From an uncultured Lachnospiraceae bacterium (GTDB taxonomy: Bacteria > Bacillota > Clostridia > Lachnospirales > Lachnospiraceae): DNA of 64,000 nucleotides. The DNA lies in assembly GCA_934394565.1 (NCBI GenBank), contig CAKRQV010000003.1, positions 1 to 64,000 of the forward strand, written 5' to 3'. Shown here in pieces: positions 56,544-64,000 of the stretch (its first letter is position 1; each line of letters starts with the position of its first letter). The translations under genes were made by a program, and so were the position numbers. The notes under the pieces were generated by a model. That model saw only the letters and a program-made list of their open reading frames with translations. It searched no databases and had not been told where the DNA came from.

Positions 56544-56583
56544 AAAAAGGGACTACCGCACTTTAGTGCGACAGCCCCTTTTT
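56544..56583. terminator. Hairpin terminator at the end of the 56563 gene
   Basis: Nested pairing AAAAGGG...CGCACT/AGTGCG...CCCCTTTT with A and T runs outside. It overlaps the last codons of the gene and could stop transcription from both sides. Confidence 0.65.
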
Positions 56584-56952
56584 CTCTGTTTTTATCCATT
56601 CTACGAACTTATGCGATTTAAAAAAGTCACGATTTCTTTTTACTTGCGCTTCTAATTCAGAAAGCTCATCCTGGCTAAAACCAAATTGCAAAAGATCCTT
56701 TTCGGTGTAATTATGAGCAGCATTTTCGTAACTGGCATGTTTTGCCTCAAACATCACTTTATGATAACATTCCCATGCTTCCTTATCCGGTATGTCCTTA
56801 TCTACAATTTGTTCAAATGCCCTATATCTACCATCTAACGGTACACTTTTACCATTACATTTCGTGCACATACCATTCCCTAGTGCATAGTACTCTCCCC
56901 TAATACGATAAATAAACGGATACATTTTAAACAGATCTTCAACGTAGCTCAT
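56563..56952 (-). CDS. Hypothetical protein, prophage-associated
   Basis: A 129-residue soluble protein I do not recognise. It has a C-x2-C motif (GMCTKCNGK, near residue 29) that may hold a metal, and a helical second half (NYTEKDLLQFGFSQDELSELE). The ATG has GGGGGA upstream. It lies between the tail and holin genes and ends in its own terminator, so it may be a separately expressed (moron-type) gene, such as an exclusion or immunity factor; that is speculation. Confidence 0.6.
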   Translation of the reverse strand: MSYVEDLFKMYPFIYRIRGEYYALGNGMCTKCNGKSVPLDGRYRAFEQIVDKDIPDKEAWECYHKVMFEAKHASYENAAHNYTEKDLLQFGFSQDELSELEAQVKRNRDFFKSHKFVEWIKTEKKGLSH

Positions 56953-57098
56953 ATACCTGTCCCCCTTTCATATTTCAGTATTATATCTTACAGTATATCA
57001 GCTAACATACTAATAAACAATTGGTAAAATACGGTAAAATAACCGGACATTTTCCTATTAATTATAACAGGAACCGAATAAAAATACCTTGTCAATCT

Positions 57099-57269
57099 TT
57101 AGTTCGTGGTTTCACCTGTTATAGATTCAGGCACAATAAATTCTCTGATTTTTTTTCTTTCTTCCTCCGTCAGAGCCGTGTAGCTTTCCAGAATATCATC
57201 CAGAAGCTCGCCGTTTCTCATCCGGATTTTTACAGCATTGACCATGATTTTCATTTTAATTGCTGTCAT
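57099..57269 (-). CDS. Small phage protein (56 residues)
   Basis: Starts MTAIKMKIMVNAVKIRMRNG and ends IVPESITGETTN. The ATG overlaps the stop of the preceding gene (ATGA), so it is coupled to it. A middle segment (YTALTEEERKKIREFI) is helical. Small genes in this position, after the tail fibre, are common in siphoviruses; its function is unknown. Confidence 0.6.
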   Translation of the reverse strand: MTAIKMKIMVNAVKIRMRNGELLDDILESYTALTEEERKKIREFIVPESITGETTN

Positions 57270-57607
57270 ACCTCACCACCTCCGATCATTTCGGCCATCA
57301 TAAGTACCAAATCATTTGTTGACTGTTCCACTGCTTCCAGCCGTTCCTTGATTGTTTCTTCCTCGGAACTCATCACAATTTCATAAATCATACCTGTATA
57401 CTCTGTAAGAGACTCCCACTGATATTTTTCAAAGCACTCCACCTCCCCATCATCAACAATATTGAACTTTTTTATTTTTTCTTCATTCTGGAAGAGTTCC
57501 AAAATTTCTGTTCTTTCCATTCCAATAAGTCGAATTTTCACCCAACTATTGTCTTTCTCAACAGACTGGATGGGAATCTGCTGGGCATCATTAAATACTA
57601 ATTGCAT
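57266..57607 (-). CDS. Hypothetical phage protein downstream of the tail-fibre region
   Basis: A 113-residue acidic protein with a beta-rich N-terminal half (MQLVFNDAQQIPIQSVEKDN) and a helical C-terminal half ending LMMAEMIGGGEV. The ATG has AGGAGG upstream. It is the first gene after the tail-fibre switch locus and is coupled to the 56-residue gene. No function can be assigned; a role in tail or baseplate assembly is possible from position. Confidence 0.6.
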   Translation of the reverse strand: MQLVFNDAQQIPIQSVEKDNSWVKIRLIGMERTEILELFQNEEKIKKFNIVDDGEVECFEKYQWESLTEYTGMIYEIVMSSEEETIKERLEAVEQSTNDLVLMMAEMIGGGEV

Positions 57608-57694
57608 ATCAATTTCCTCCTTGCTTTACTGGTTTCATCTCACACTTTCTTCTTTTGTAGTACTATGCTCCTTTCTTAGTTAGTTATTTGCATC

Positions 57695-57748
57695 AAAAAA
57701 ATGATGTGAATCAACACCGGATCTGATCCGATGCTCATTTACATCATT
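57695..57748 (-). terminator. Terminator behind the tail-fibre switch locus
   Basis: On the minus strand ATGATGTAAAT pairs with ATTCACATCAT, an inner GGATC/GATCC stem is present, and T7 follows. It lies 17 bp outside the outermost switch site, so it is not moved by inversion. Confidence 0.75.
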
Positions 57749-57764
57749 CCTTTTTTATTTTACA

Positions 57765-58077
57765 AAATAGTGATATAAAAAAAATTACACAAGCAACAGT
57801 CATCGATAGCCTTACCGGCGATTTCTATTTCTCGAAAATTGGTAATGTATGTGTTGGATGCGGGACATTATCTTGCATAAAAGAGATACCTAGTTATACT
57901 GAAATCGTCAAGAATCTTCCGGAAGTATATGATGGTAAACCTTATGCTGGTGCATTTTTAACAGGTGGTTATAATTATGATTCGGTATACGTCACCGGTG
58001 CGAATATAGTGACCAGAATAAAAATTGCAAAAGGCGATATTTTGCGTTTGTCAGTTATTTATATGTGCAAAGGGTAA
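57765..58077 (+). other. Silent tail-fibre C-terminal cassette B
   Basis: An open frame without start codon or ribosome site begins at the switch site with NSDIKKITQATVIDS and runs 103 residues to TAA at 58075-58077. It includes GNVCVGCGTL and ends IAKGDILRLSVIYMCKG. It lies opposite in strand to the tail-fibre gene and is not expressed as it stands. Joined at the 59503 site it would give a tail fibre of about 290 residues. Its end overlaps the truncated recombinase gene by 19 bp. Confidence 0.8.
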
Positions 58078-58778
58078 AAACTTAATAAAATCATACAGGA
58101 AATACGGCTGTAAATTTCCAATATGATCAGGTACACGCGGCGATCGGCTTTGCCTTTCTGTCCGTATAGCAATATGGATCGTTCCTGCAGGTTTACGGCA
58201 TCTCGATCCAAACTGACGACCTCGCCGATACGTCCGGCCGTGCTGTACAGCACTTCCATGATTGCCACATCCCGGCCAGTTTTCGCCGCTAGTTTAAGAC
58301 GTTCCCTCTCTTCAGCAGTAAATGCTTTTTTGTATTTCCGTGGTACCTTTACACGGTTCAAGCGTCTGGCTGGATTGCTCGATGTATATCCCTCATCAGA
58401 GCACCAGCCGAAGAAACTGCTTAGATAGTGTCGCAGGGTTTCTAGGTACGACAGTCCGATGTGCCGATCCTGTTGGTATCTGGCCAGATAATACCGCAAG
58501 TCATTCACAGTAATCTCCTTCAGCCTTTTCCCTATGGATTGCATGAGCATTACTATGCACCGCCGGTATGCGTCTATCGTACCGTTGCTGCAGTTTTCCA
58601 GTTTCTTGGTTGCCAGGAACATCTTCAATACTCTTTGCCAGTCGTTATTTACCGGAATTATCTCTTTTTTCTGCCGTTCGTACAGTTTGATTTGTAATAC
58701 ATTGTCCAATCTCCGCAGCTGCTCTTCTGTCAGATCTCCGGCTACAGCCTGTAGAATCTCCTGTATCACTTTTTGCAT
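58059..58778 (-). pseudogene. Tyrosine recombinase (site-specific DNA invertase candidate), lacking its C-terminal catalytic part
   Basis: A 239-residue phage-type tyrosine recombinase inside the cassette locus. The SAM-like DNA-binding domain (about 45-145) and the start of the catalytic domain are present, with the first Arg in YSTAGRIGEVVSL (183) and the Lys strand GQKGKADRRVYL (206-217). Similarity then stops: the HxxR, H/W and Tyr motifs that complete such enzymes (about 90 more residues) are missing, replaced by 22 unrelated residues that run into cassette B. The ATG has a perfect GGAGGTGAT site. It is probably inactive now. Confidence 0.8.
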
Positions 58779-58828
58779 ATAGCATCACCTCCACCTTTTA
58801 GTATAAGTGGAGGTGTCACTGGTCAACA

Positions 58829-59153
58829 AAATAGTGATAAAGCTGGATATATTTTTTATGAATCTGCAGGATTTTCCGCAATTGATGGTACAATCACCCT
58901 GCCAGATTCTTTTAACGCATGTAAAGTTGTCTTAATAGCGCTAGGCAAATATGGTAGGTTAAGCACTCCATACATGATGATTCGTGGCTATGGAACAGCC
59001 ACTGGTCAAATAAAATTTGAATGTGCTGAAAATGTAGGTTGGAATGCCATTGTAAAAGGTACAACGGTTCAATATAAAGGCATCTATGGCAGTCTAGGTA
59101 TTGGAATCCCATATGTTATTGCTTTTGGACTGAAAACACCGCTAGTGCTTTAG
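58829..59153 (+). other. Silent tail-fibre C-terminal cassette C
   Basis: An open frame on the plus strand starting at the switch site with NSDKAGYIFYESAG and running 107 residues to TAG at 59151-59153, ending GIPYVIAFGLKTPLVL. It faces the expressed tail-fibre end; the stop codons are 32 bp apart. An upstream in-frame ATG at 58773 overlaps the recombinase start and lacks a proper site, so I do not regard it as an expressed gene. Inversion of 58829-59513 would place it behind the constant tail-fibre part. Confidence 0.8.
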
Positions 59154-59185
59154 AAAAATATACATCGAGCCATAATGAAAAGATA

Positions 59186-60073
59186 TTAATTGTATTGGGT
59201 TATTGATTTTATATGTATGGCTGCATCTGTAAAGCCGACAATAATTCCGATATTGGCATAAGCTCCAACAGAAAAAATCAGCTTTCTCTCTGATTCGTTG
59301 ACTGCGGCCGTAATACCGCCATAGGGAACCTGGAAACCTTTTGCGACATTGCCATAAGCAAAAATTTGACCGAAAATCAGACACGGTGCATATTTTATGT
59401 CGTTTACGTTTGTTCCGGATACAAATTCAAACGCTATATGAGATCTTGCATCACCCGACGTGCGATAACAGGCCATGTATTTATTGGCAAAGTTCATTTT
59501 TATATCACTATTTAGCTGACTAACCGCTTTTTCTACATTTGACACCCTGCCTGTAAGATCAACTCTTTTTTCATTTAAGGCTGCCAATGACGGAAGCTCT
59601 GTGAATAATTTGTCTACAGCTTCAATGTTAATACCGTTGATTCTCACTCTGTACAGCAACATATCATCCTGTCTGGCTCCGGCAAGGATATTTCCTGCTG
59701 TGTAGGTCGGGTCTGACGCTGTGCTTGCTGTAGTTCCCTGAATGACGACGATTTCTGCTTTCTCGATATCTGTTTCTACATTTCTGGTATATCGGAATAC
59801 AATTAGATCGTATCTTTTTGTGTTCTGGGATCCGTTCTGAATTGTGCAGTCCACGTATGTATTGGCCGAAACTCTCATATGCCGGCCCTGATTGATAGCC
59901 TCACCGCTTTTGATTCTGACACAGTTATTGGAAATCACCTCTGCTGCCAGAGCTTCCCCCACACCTGCAGCTACATATCTTCCCTCTCCGGCAAAACATG
60001 CATTTAAAGCTCCTGCATCTGCTGCAGTCACATGATTTTCCCCGGTTCGTCCGGTTACAATATAATCACTCAT
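59186..60073 (-). CDS. Phage tail fibre / receptor-binding protein with switchable C-terminus
   Basis: A 295-residue structural protein. Residues 1-187 are the constant part (MSDYIVTGRTGENHVTAADAG start, a middle beta domain, and a short helix VSNVEKAVSQL), resembling baseplate-attached tail proteins. Residues 188-295 are variable cassette A, beginning NSDIKMNFANK at the switch site and ending AAIHIKSITQYN. Two further cassettes of 103 and 107 residues lie downstream on the opposite strand. The ATG has GGAGG upstream and follows the Gp37-like gene by 4 nt. The variable end most likely binds the host surface. Confidence 0.83.
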   Translation of the reverse strand: MSDYIVTGRTGENHVTAADAGALNACFAGEGRYVAAGVGEALAAEVISNNCVRIKSGEAINQGRHMRVSANTYVDCTIQNGSQNTKRYDLIVFRYTRNVETDIEKAEIVVIQGTTASTASDPTYTAGNILAGARQDDMLLYRVRINGINIEAVDKLFTELPSLAALNEKRVDLTGRVSNVEKAVSQLNSDIKMNFANKYMACYRTSGDARSHIAFEFVSGTNVNDIKYAPCLIFGQIFAYGNVAKGFQVPYGGITAAVNESERKLIFSVGAYANIGIIVGFTDAAIHIKSITQYN

Positions 60074-60077
60074 CTTT

Positions 60078-61955
60078 CTACCTGCCTCCTGTTTTGTATT
60101 CTACGGTAATTCCTTCTATGGAATCTACAACTACGATTTTCTTGGTTACTGCTTCTGCTACTGTGATTCCGGTGACTTCATCGGTACATCCGACAATATC
60201 ACCGATATCATATCTCATTGCCGTGTCCAGATCTGCATCCAGCTCATCGCCGCCTGCTTCTGCGAGCTTTTCCAGACCCCCTTCTACGAGCGTAGCATAA
60301 TGGTCTTCGACCTTGCGATATACCACCTGCGTGCCAAAGTTCGGGATCTGTTCGACATTCTGTTTCAACTCATAATATTTTCCAGCTTCCCACTTTGGTG
60401 CACCGCTCGGTATCGTATATAATGCATAAAATTTATTATCCTGCCATTCCGGTGCAGAATTTTCTATATATGCATAGTAATATCCCGGCCGCCAGTCCGG
60501 AGCGTACCGGTCTTCGTACTTTGTCGCGTATCCCATCTGGCCGGACCATTTTGGCGGATCTGTTATTGTCTGTACCTTTCCTCCGGATTTTACCTTCCGT
60601 TCTACCCCTTCCACGCTCTTCCATTCGTTACCAACACGCTGGTAATAGCTGCTGTAGTTTTCCTCCCAGTCTGTGGGCTGCAGCGTATGATATTCGTATC
60701 TATCCACGCTCCGGCTTTCAGTGGTCTTATACTCTCCTGTTACTCCATCAGAATACCAGTAGTAGTAATTCTCCCAGTTAGTTCCCCAGTCTGCTGGCAT
60801 ATTCTGAAGAAGCTCATATCTTGGCAATGGAGCATCATCTGAACTGACAGACCGGTAGCCACTGCCAGACGGCAGATAATAATCCTCGTAGGAACTTTCC
60901 CAATCTGCAGGTTTGATATGCAGTATGGCATAGGCTTCTGTTTCTTCTGTCCCCTCCACACTGTCATAGTCTTCTCCCTTTTTCTGATAATAGGCAGAGT
61001 AATTCGTTTCCCAGTCTCCTGGGCAATAGAGGAGCAGGTGATATTCATCTGCTGTGGTTACTTCAAATTCTTTGTAACCGTCCTCATCCAGCCAGTAATA
61101 GTCCATATAAGTGTCTTTCCAGTCCGTTGGCCTTGCAAGCACCGGGAGGTAGTTCTCGACCGTCTCAGCGCTGCTGTAGTCATAGACCTCCACGATTTCC
61201 TTGGCACCGCGCAACACCTGATGTCTCAGGTCAAGGATATAGTCTCCATCCTGCAGGGGATCATCGATTTTTGCATAAGGCTGCACTGTACCATTTCCAT
61301 CCAAAAACAGATGGATTACATTTCTGTTCGACAGTTCCCCCTGCCCCAGGCAGATCAGATGATTGACTTTATTGTAGTTTTTCGTAATGGAATATTTCAT
61401 CTCGGAATCTTCCATCTCACCGGATGCGTAATAATTGCAGTAATATGCAGCTGACAGTTTTACCTTTCCGGTCGTTGTAATTTCAAACACCAGCTTGGCT
61501 CCGTATGATTCCAGCATATTCCTAAGGGCGGTATACCCCTTGACATATCTCGGCACTCTGTAGTTCTGAATCACAATACCACAGGCCTGTGTTTCCGTCT
61601 CAAAGATATCCGTAATGTCCAGCAGTGCAATCACCCTCGCGATAACCGTATTGGCATCTCCAGACAGGATAAGATAATCCCCATCCGGGCAAAGTACTTT
61701 ATTTTCCAGAACACCATGGAAAGTCCTGCCGGTATACACAGTCTGTCCCTCCTCACTGTCCCGGCCAATCCCGTCTACGATTCCACCATATTCCGTACCG
61801 ATAATGTAAATACGGCCATCTGCCGTCATCATCGGCCCGCCTTCCGGTATCGTCAGTTCAAAGTCGTTCTCATCTGATCCGTAGGCCAGATCCAGTATGT
61901 AATTTGATATAACACCTATATCCTGCCCCACAGCATCTGTATAAATCAGGTCCAT
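60078..61955 (-). CDS. Siphovirus tail protein (Gp37-like) with an inserted array of aromatic repeats
   Basis: A 625-residue tail protein. Residues 1-260 resemble the siphovirus ReqiPepy6 Gp37-like family (tail hub or tip protein), and 535-625 look like the rest of the same domain (AMRYDIGDIVGCTD). Between them, about 275-450, lie five repeats of 36-40 residues around P-x-DW-x5-Y-x2-YY (Asp-Trp at 279, 315, 352, 390 and 430), followed by weaker W/Y repeats to about 530. Such aromatic repeats suggest a glycan or cell-wall binding stalk. The start overlaps the distal-tail gene by 10 nt. Confidence 0.75.
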   Translation of the reverse strand: MDLIYTDAVGQDIGVISNYILDLAYGSDENDFELTIPEGGPMMTADGRIYIIGTEYGGIVDGIGRDSEEGQTVYTGRTFHGVLENKVLCPDGDYLILSGDANTVIARVIALLDITDIFETETQACGIVIQNYRVPRYVKGYTALRNMLESYGAKLVFEITTTGKVKLSAAYYCNYYASGEMEDSEMKYSITKNYNKVNHLICLGQGELSNRNVIHLFLDGNGTVQPYAKIDDPLQDGDYILDLRHQVLRGAKEIVEVYDYSSAETVENYLPVLARPTDWKDTYMDYYWLDEDGYKEFEVTTADEYHLLLYCPGDWETNYSAYYQKKGEDYDSVEGTEETEAYAILHIKPADWESSYEDYYLPSGSGYRSVSSDDAPLPRYELLQNMPADWGTNWENYYYWYSDGVTGEYKTTESRSVDRYEYHTLQPTDWEENYSSYYQRVGNEWKSVEGVERKVKSGGKVQTITDPPKWSGQMGYATKYEDRYAPDWRPGYYYAYIENSAPEWQDNKFYALYTIPSGAPKWEAGKYYELKQNVEQIPNFGTQVVYRKVEDHYATLVEGGLEKLAEAGGDELDADLDTAMRYDIGDIVGCTDEVTGITVAEAVTKKIVVVDSIEGITVEYKTGGR

Positions 61956-62761
61956 TCCGGTTCGCTCCTTTCTGTCAGGAGAATCACGTCATGATCAAAA
62001 AAGCCATTGGTGGATACGACGCTTTCTCCCGCCGGTACCGGATCATAGATATATTGCTCACGATTCCGGAAAGGGAAAATATTTTCGATGCCTCCATCCC
62101 CATGGATCAGCAGGGTCTTTCGATTTTTTGTGTTGATTTTCACGATTTCATGATCTGCTACCGTACAGCGCACTCCATACATATGATCCCCGATAATAAC
62201 TGCAGGTTTATCTGCCGGTCCATATATGCGCAGCTCCATATTTGATTCGCTGACTGCATCGTTCATAATCCGGTTTGCACTGACTGCTGACACAAAATCC
62301 ACAGGGAAATCATATGGGAAGTCGAAACCGCCGACCTTTTCACCGCTTACTCCCCGAAAATGATACTCTGTTTCCTTCATCCACATGCCGCTTTCCGTAA
62401 GCAGTGTGTACTCGCAGGATACCATCCTTGTGGTGTCCTCCCAGTCTGTCTTTGCACAGGCGATAATGTAGCAGGGCAGCCAGTATTCCCCGACGTATAG
62501 ACGCCCTGCTGCCTTTTTTGCAATGTCATACTCAAAGATTTCCGTCAGAATGTTCTGGTTTTTCCTTGCCGACCGCTCTGTATCTCCATACACATCGATC
62601 TTCAGTTTCCGGGTTTTGATGCTCCGGTAAAACTGTCTGGCCACACCGTGGCTTTCGGAGTAATCCCATTCATAGTCCAGAAAATCAGAAACCGCCATAA
62701 AGTACGGTTCCTGATCCAGATTAACGGTCTGATTTCTGTTGTTTTTGTAGCTGATTATCAT
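61946..62761 (-). CDS. Phage distal tail protein (Dit family)
   Basis: A 271-residue tail protein of the siphovirus Dit type. The N-terminal ring domain includes KTRKLKIDVYGDTERSARKNQ, then a cytidine-like central part (VGEYWLPCYIIACAKTDWED) and a C-terminal galectin-like region (SNMELRIYGPADKPAVIIGD). It joins the tape measure to the tail tip. It overlaps the tape-measure stop by 4 nt (ATGA) and the Gp37-like gene by 10 nt, typical of tightly packed phage genes. Confidence 0.78.
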   Translation of the reverse strand: MIISYKNNRNQTVNLDQEPYFMAVSDFLDYEWDYSESHGVARQFYRSIKTRKLKIDVYGDTERSARKNQNILTEIFEYDIAKKAAGRLYVGEYWLPCYIIACAKTDWEDTTRMVSCEYTLLTESGMWMKETEYHFRGVSGEKVGGFDFPYDFPVDFVSAVSANRIMNDAVSESNMELRIYGPADKPAVIIGDHMYGVRCTVADHEIVKINTKNRKTLLIHGDGGIENIFPFRNREQYIYDPVPAGESVVSTNGFFDHDVILLTERSEPEWT

Positions 62762-64000
62762 AAGGTTCTATTCACCTTCCTTTTGTCCAGTACAATCGGA
62801 CGTTCGTTAGCTTCGTTCTGGGCTTCCAGCGCGGCCTTTTTGATGCCTTTCTGGTCGATGCCGGAATCTTCTATACCATCACGCACACCCTGTTTTACAG
62901 CGTCTCTCACAGCGTCCTTGTCCGTCTCGTACCGTACGGACATTGTTTCCGGCATCAGTCCGGCATCCACGTTCTGCACCCGGACACCAGACAGATCTGC
63001 TGCCGTTACCCTGGCTGTTACATTCTGGAAAGCGTCTTCGTAGGTCTTAGTCAGTTCCGGTTCTTCCTTTTCGACACCGACGATTGCACCTCTGACTGTC
63101 ATGACACCGACTTCGTCACGGAATACATGGGACGGTGAATGGATCTTTAATTTTTTCTTTGCAGCAGACAGCGCATTTCCCACCAGATCTTTCATGGCTC
63201 CGACAAGTTTTGCACCGGTTCCAGCAATGCCGTTTATGATACCTTTAACAACATTCTTGCCGAGTTCTGTCCATTTGACTGACTTGAACGCTTTAACTGC
63301 AAGACTGCCAATCCCTTTAAACGCGGATACCAGCAGATGCCCTGCTCCCTTTGCTGCACTGACCAGCAGATTAAGTACGCCTTTTCCAACTGCTGCCCAG
63401 TTAATCGACTTAAACGCTGACAGTCCCTTCGTTCCCACTGCTTTCAGAGCAGAACCAAGCGTACCGGCAAGACCCTTTATGCCATTTGCAATAAAACGCA
63501 CTACTGCTTTTCCAGCATCGGCCCATTTTATTTTTTTAATGGCATTGATAGCATTTTTCCCAATATCATTAAACGATTTCAGCATATTGGGGCCTGCTTT
63601 TTTCGCGCCGGAGGTAATACTCTTTATCAGATTTTTTCCCATTGAAACGAGATTTGCCAGACTGAATACATTGATAATAGCCTGAAAAATCTCACCGGCA
63701 TGTTCTAAAAGCAGTTTTTTGTTATCCCACAATCCTTTTGCCAGCTGTACGATCATAGAGGCACCAGCCGCTACCAGCTGACCCAGACCGTTATAGATCG
63801 CATTGGCAAAATTGTTGATCGCTTTTGGTGCTTCAGCGATCAGGATTGGCAGGGAATTGACCAGACCTTGGGCCAGACCTTTGATCAGTGTCACACCGGC
63901 GGCTATCAGTTTCGGAATATTGCCGGTGATACTGTTCAACAGGCCAATGACCATTTTCAGCCCCTGCGGTATCAACGTAGGGAGCATCTGGCCAATACCG
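62758..64000 (-). CDS. Phage tail tape-measure protein, C-terminal part
   Basis: The gene continues past base 64000; about 413 C-terminal residues are visible. It is rich in Ala, Gly, Lys and Ile helices, with three repeats of about 35 residues around IKWADAGKAVVRFI, INWAAVGKGVLNLL and VKWTELGKNVVKGI, as in tape measures that set tail length. The motif KKKLKIHSPSHVFRDEVG near the end is a common tape-measure signature. An in-frame ATG at 63987 is internal and not the true start. Confidence 0.87.
   Translation of the reverse strand, partial: GIGQMLPTLIPQGLKMVIGLLNSITGNIPKLIAAGVTLIKGLAQGLVNSLPILIAEAPKAINNFANAIYNGLGQLVAAGASMIVQLAKGLWDNKKLLLEHAGEIFQAIINVFSLANLVSMGKNLIKSITSGAKKAGPNMLKSFNDIGKNAINAIKKIKWADAGKAVVRFIANGIKGLAGTLGSALKAVGTKGLSAFKSINWAAVGKGVLNLLVSAAKGAGHLLVSAFKGIGSLAVKAFKSVKWTELGKNVVKGIINGIAGTGAKLVGAMKDLVGNALSAAKKKLKIHSPSHVFRDEVGVMTVRGAIVGVEKEEPELTKTYEDAFQNVTARVTAADLSGVRVQNVDAGLMPETMSVRYETDKDAVRDAVKQGVRDGIEDSGIDQKGIKKAALEAQNEANERPIVLDKRKVNRTL

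Larger units (their letters stand above)
57765..59513. repeat. Invertible tail-fibre cassette locus: three AAATAGTGATA sites
   Basis: AAATAGTGATA occurs at 57765-57775 (plus), 58829-58839 (plus) and 59503-59513 (minus, inside the tail-fibre gene). The first and third share 17 bp (through TAAAAA). The second and third also share GTCA a few bases upstream. In all three the core reads A-AAT-AGT-GAT-A in the same frame, encoding N-S-D. Inversion between the minus site and either plus site would replace the tail-fibre end with another open cassette: 685 bp or 1,749 bp of DNA would flip. Confidence 0.85.
54500..64000. mobile_element. Siphovirus-type prophage inserted in cotJC (left end and late genes; continues past the window)
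   Basis: From about 54505 to the window edge all main genes are phage late genes on the minus strand: tape measure, distal tail, Gp37-like tail protein, tail fibre with switchable ends, small genes, holin and endolysin. The left boundary is set by the break in cotJC. No phage integrase of the insertion type is in this part; the intact recombinase, head genes and attR should lie to the right of 64000. The tail gene order fits a long-tailed siphovirus. Confidence 0.85.

Noticed and set aside
58773..59153. A separate plus-strand gene starting at ATG 58773
   Set aside because: The first 18 codons overlap the recombinase start and its ribosome site and have no site of their own; the meaningful part begins at the switch site and is better read as a silent cassette.

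Overview
The window looks like chromosome of a spore-forming, anaerobic Firmicute, most likely a Lachnospiraceae-type Clostridium relative. The basis is Spo0A, a SpoIIM-like protein and a cotJ spore-coat operon, a tmRNA whose tag reads ADENYALAA, strong GGAGG ribosome sites with frequent GTG and TTG starts, and clostridial gene order (secG-rnr-smpB-ssrA; xerD beside spoIIM). No species is claimed.

Layout. 1-11 kb: housekeeping and signalling genes (rlmI, an MscS channel, a V4R sensor plus diguanylate cyclase pair, AlkD, tRNA-Leu, trpS, a ClC channel), an isolated two-gene microcompartment shell operon, a secreted nuclease and mgsA. 11-16.5 kb: ssrA, smpB, rnr, secG and eno. 16.6-33.9 kb: a large inositol-catabolism region in two modules. 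Module 1 (UroD-like protein, GPH transporter, IolG, two TIM-barrel enzymes, IolA, Fe-alcohol dehydrogenase, MFS transporter) faces a divergent AraC regulator. Module 2 (iolC-D-B-J) has a promoter whose -10 lies inside a perfect 17-bp inverted repeat; a LacI-type regulator follows gpmI immediately upstream. Together they could convert inositol to dihydroxyacetone phosphate plus malonate semialdehyde, and the latter to acetyl-CoA or possibly 3-hydroxypropionate. 33.9-40 kb: glycolysis (gpmI, tpiA, pgk, gap), which would take up the triose phosphate.

40-53.6 kb: cysteine desulfurase, a 215-bp element with perfect 49-bp inverted ends, xerD, spoIIM-like, rny, recX-recA (with a perfect LexA box), glgA, spo0A (with several 0A-box-like sites), a large membrane protein of unknown function, a DUF2325 protein under a promoter with two TTAG-N6-CTAA palindromes, and a MATE transporter.

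53.8-64 kb: the cotJABC spore-coat operon, in which cotJC breaks off at its metal-binding motif where a siphovirus-type prophage begins. The prophage runs to the window edge, late genes on the minus strand: tape measure, distal tail, Gp37-like tail protein with aromatic repeats, tail fibre, small genes, holin, endolysin. At 57.77-59.51 kb the tail-fibre gene sits in an invertible-cassette arrangement: one expressed and two silent C-terminal modules of 103-108 residues, each starting at a shared AAATAGTGATA site in the same reading frame, with a 3'-truncated tyrosine recombinase gene between them. This tail-fibre switch and the prophage-interrupted sporulation gene are the most interesting parts of the window.
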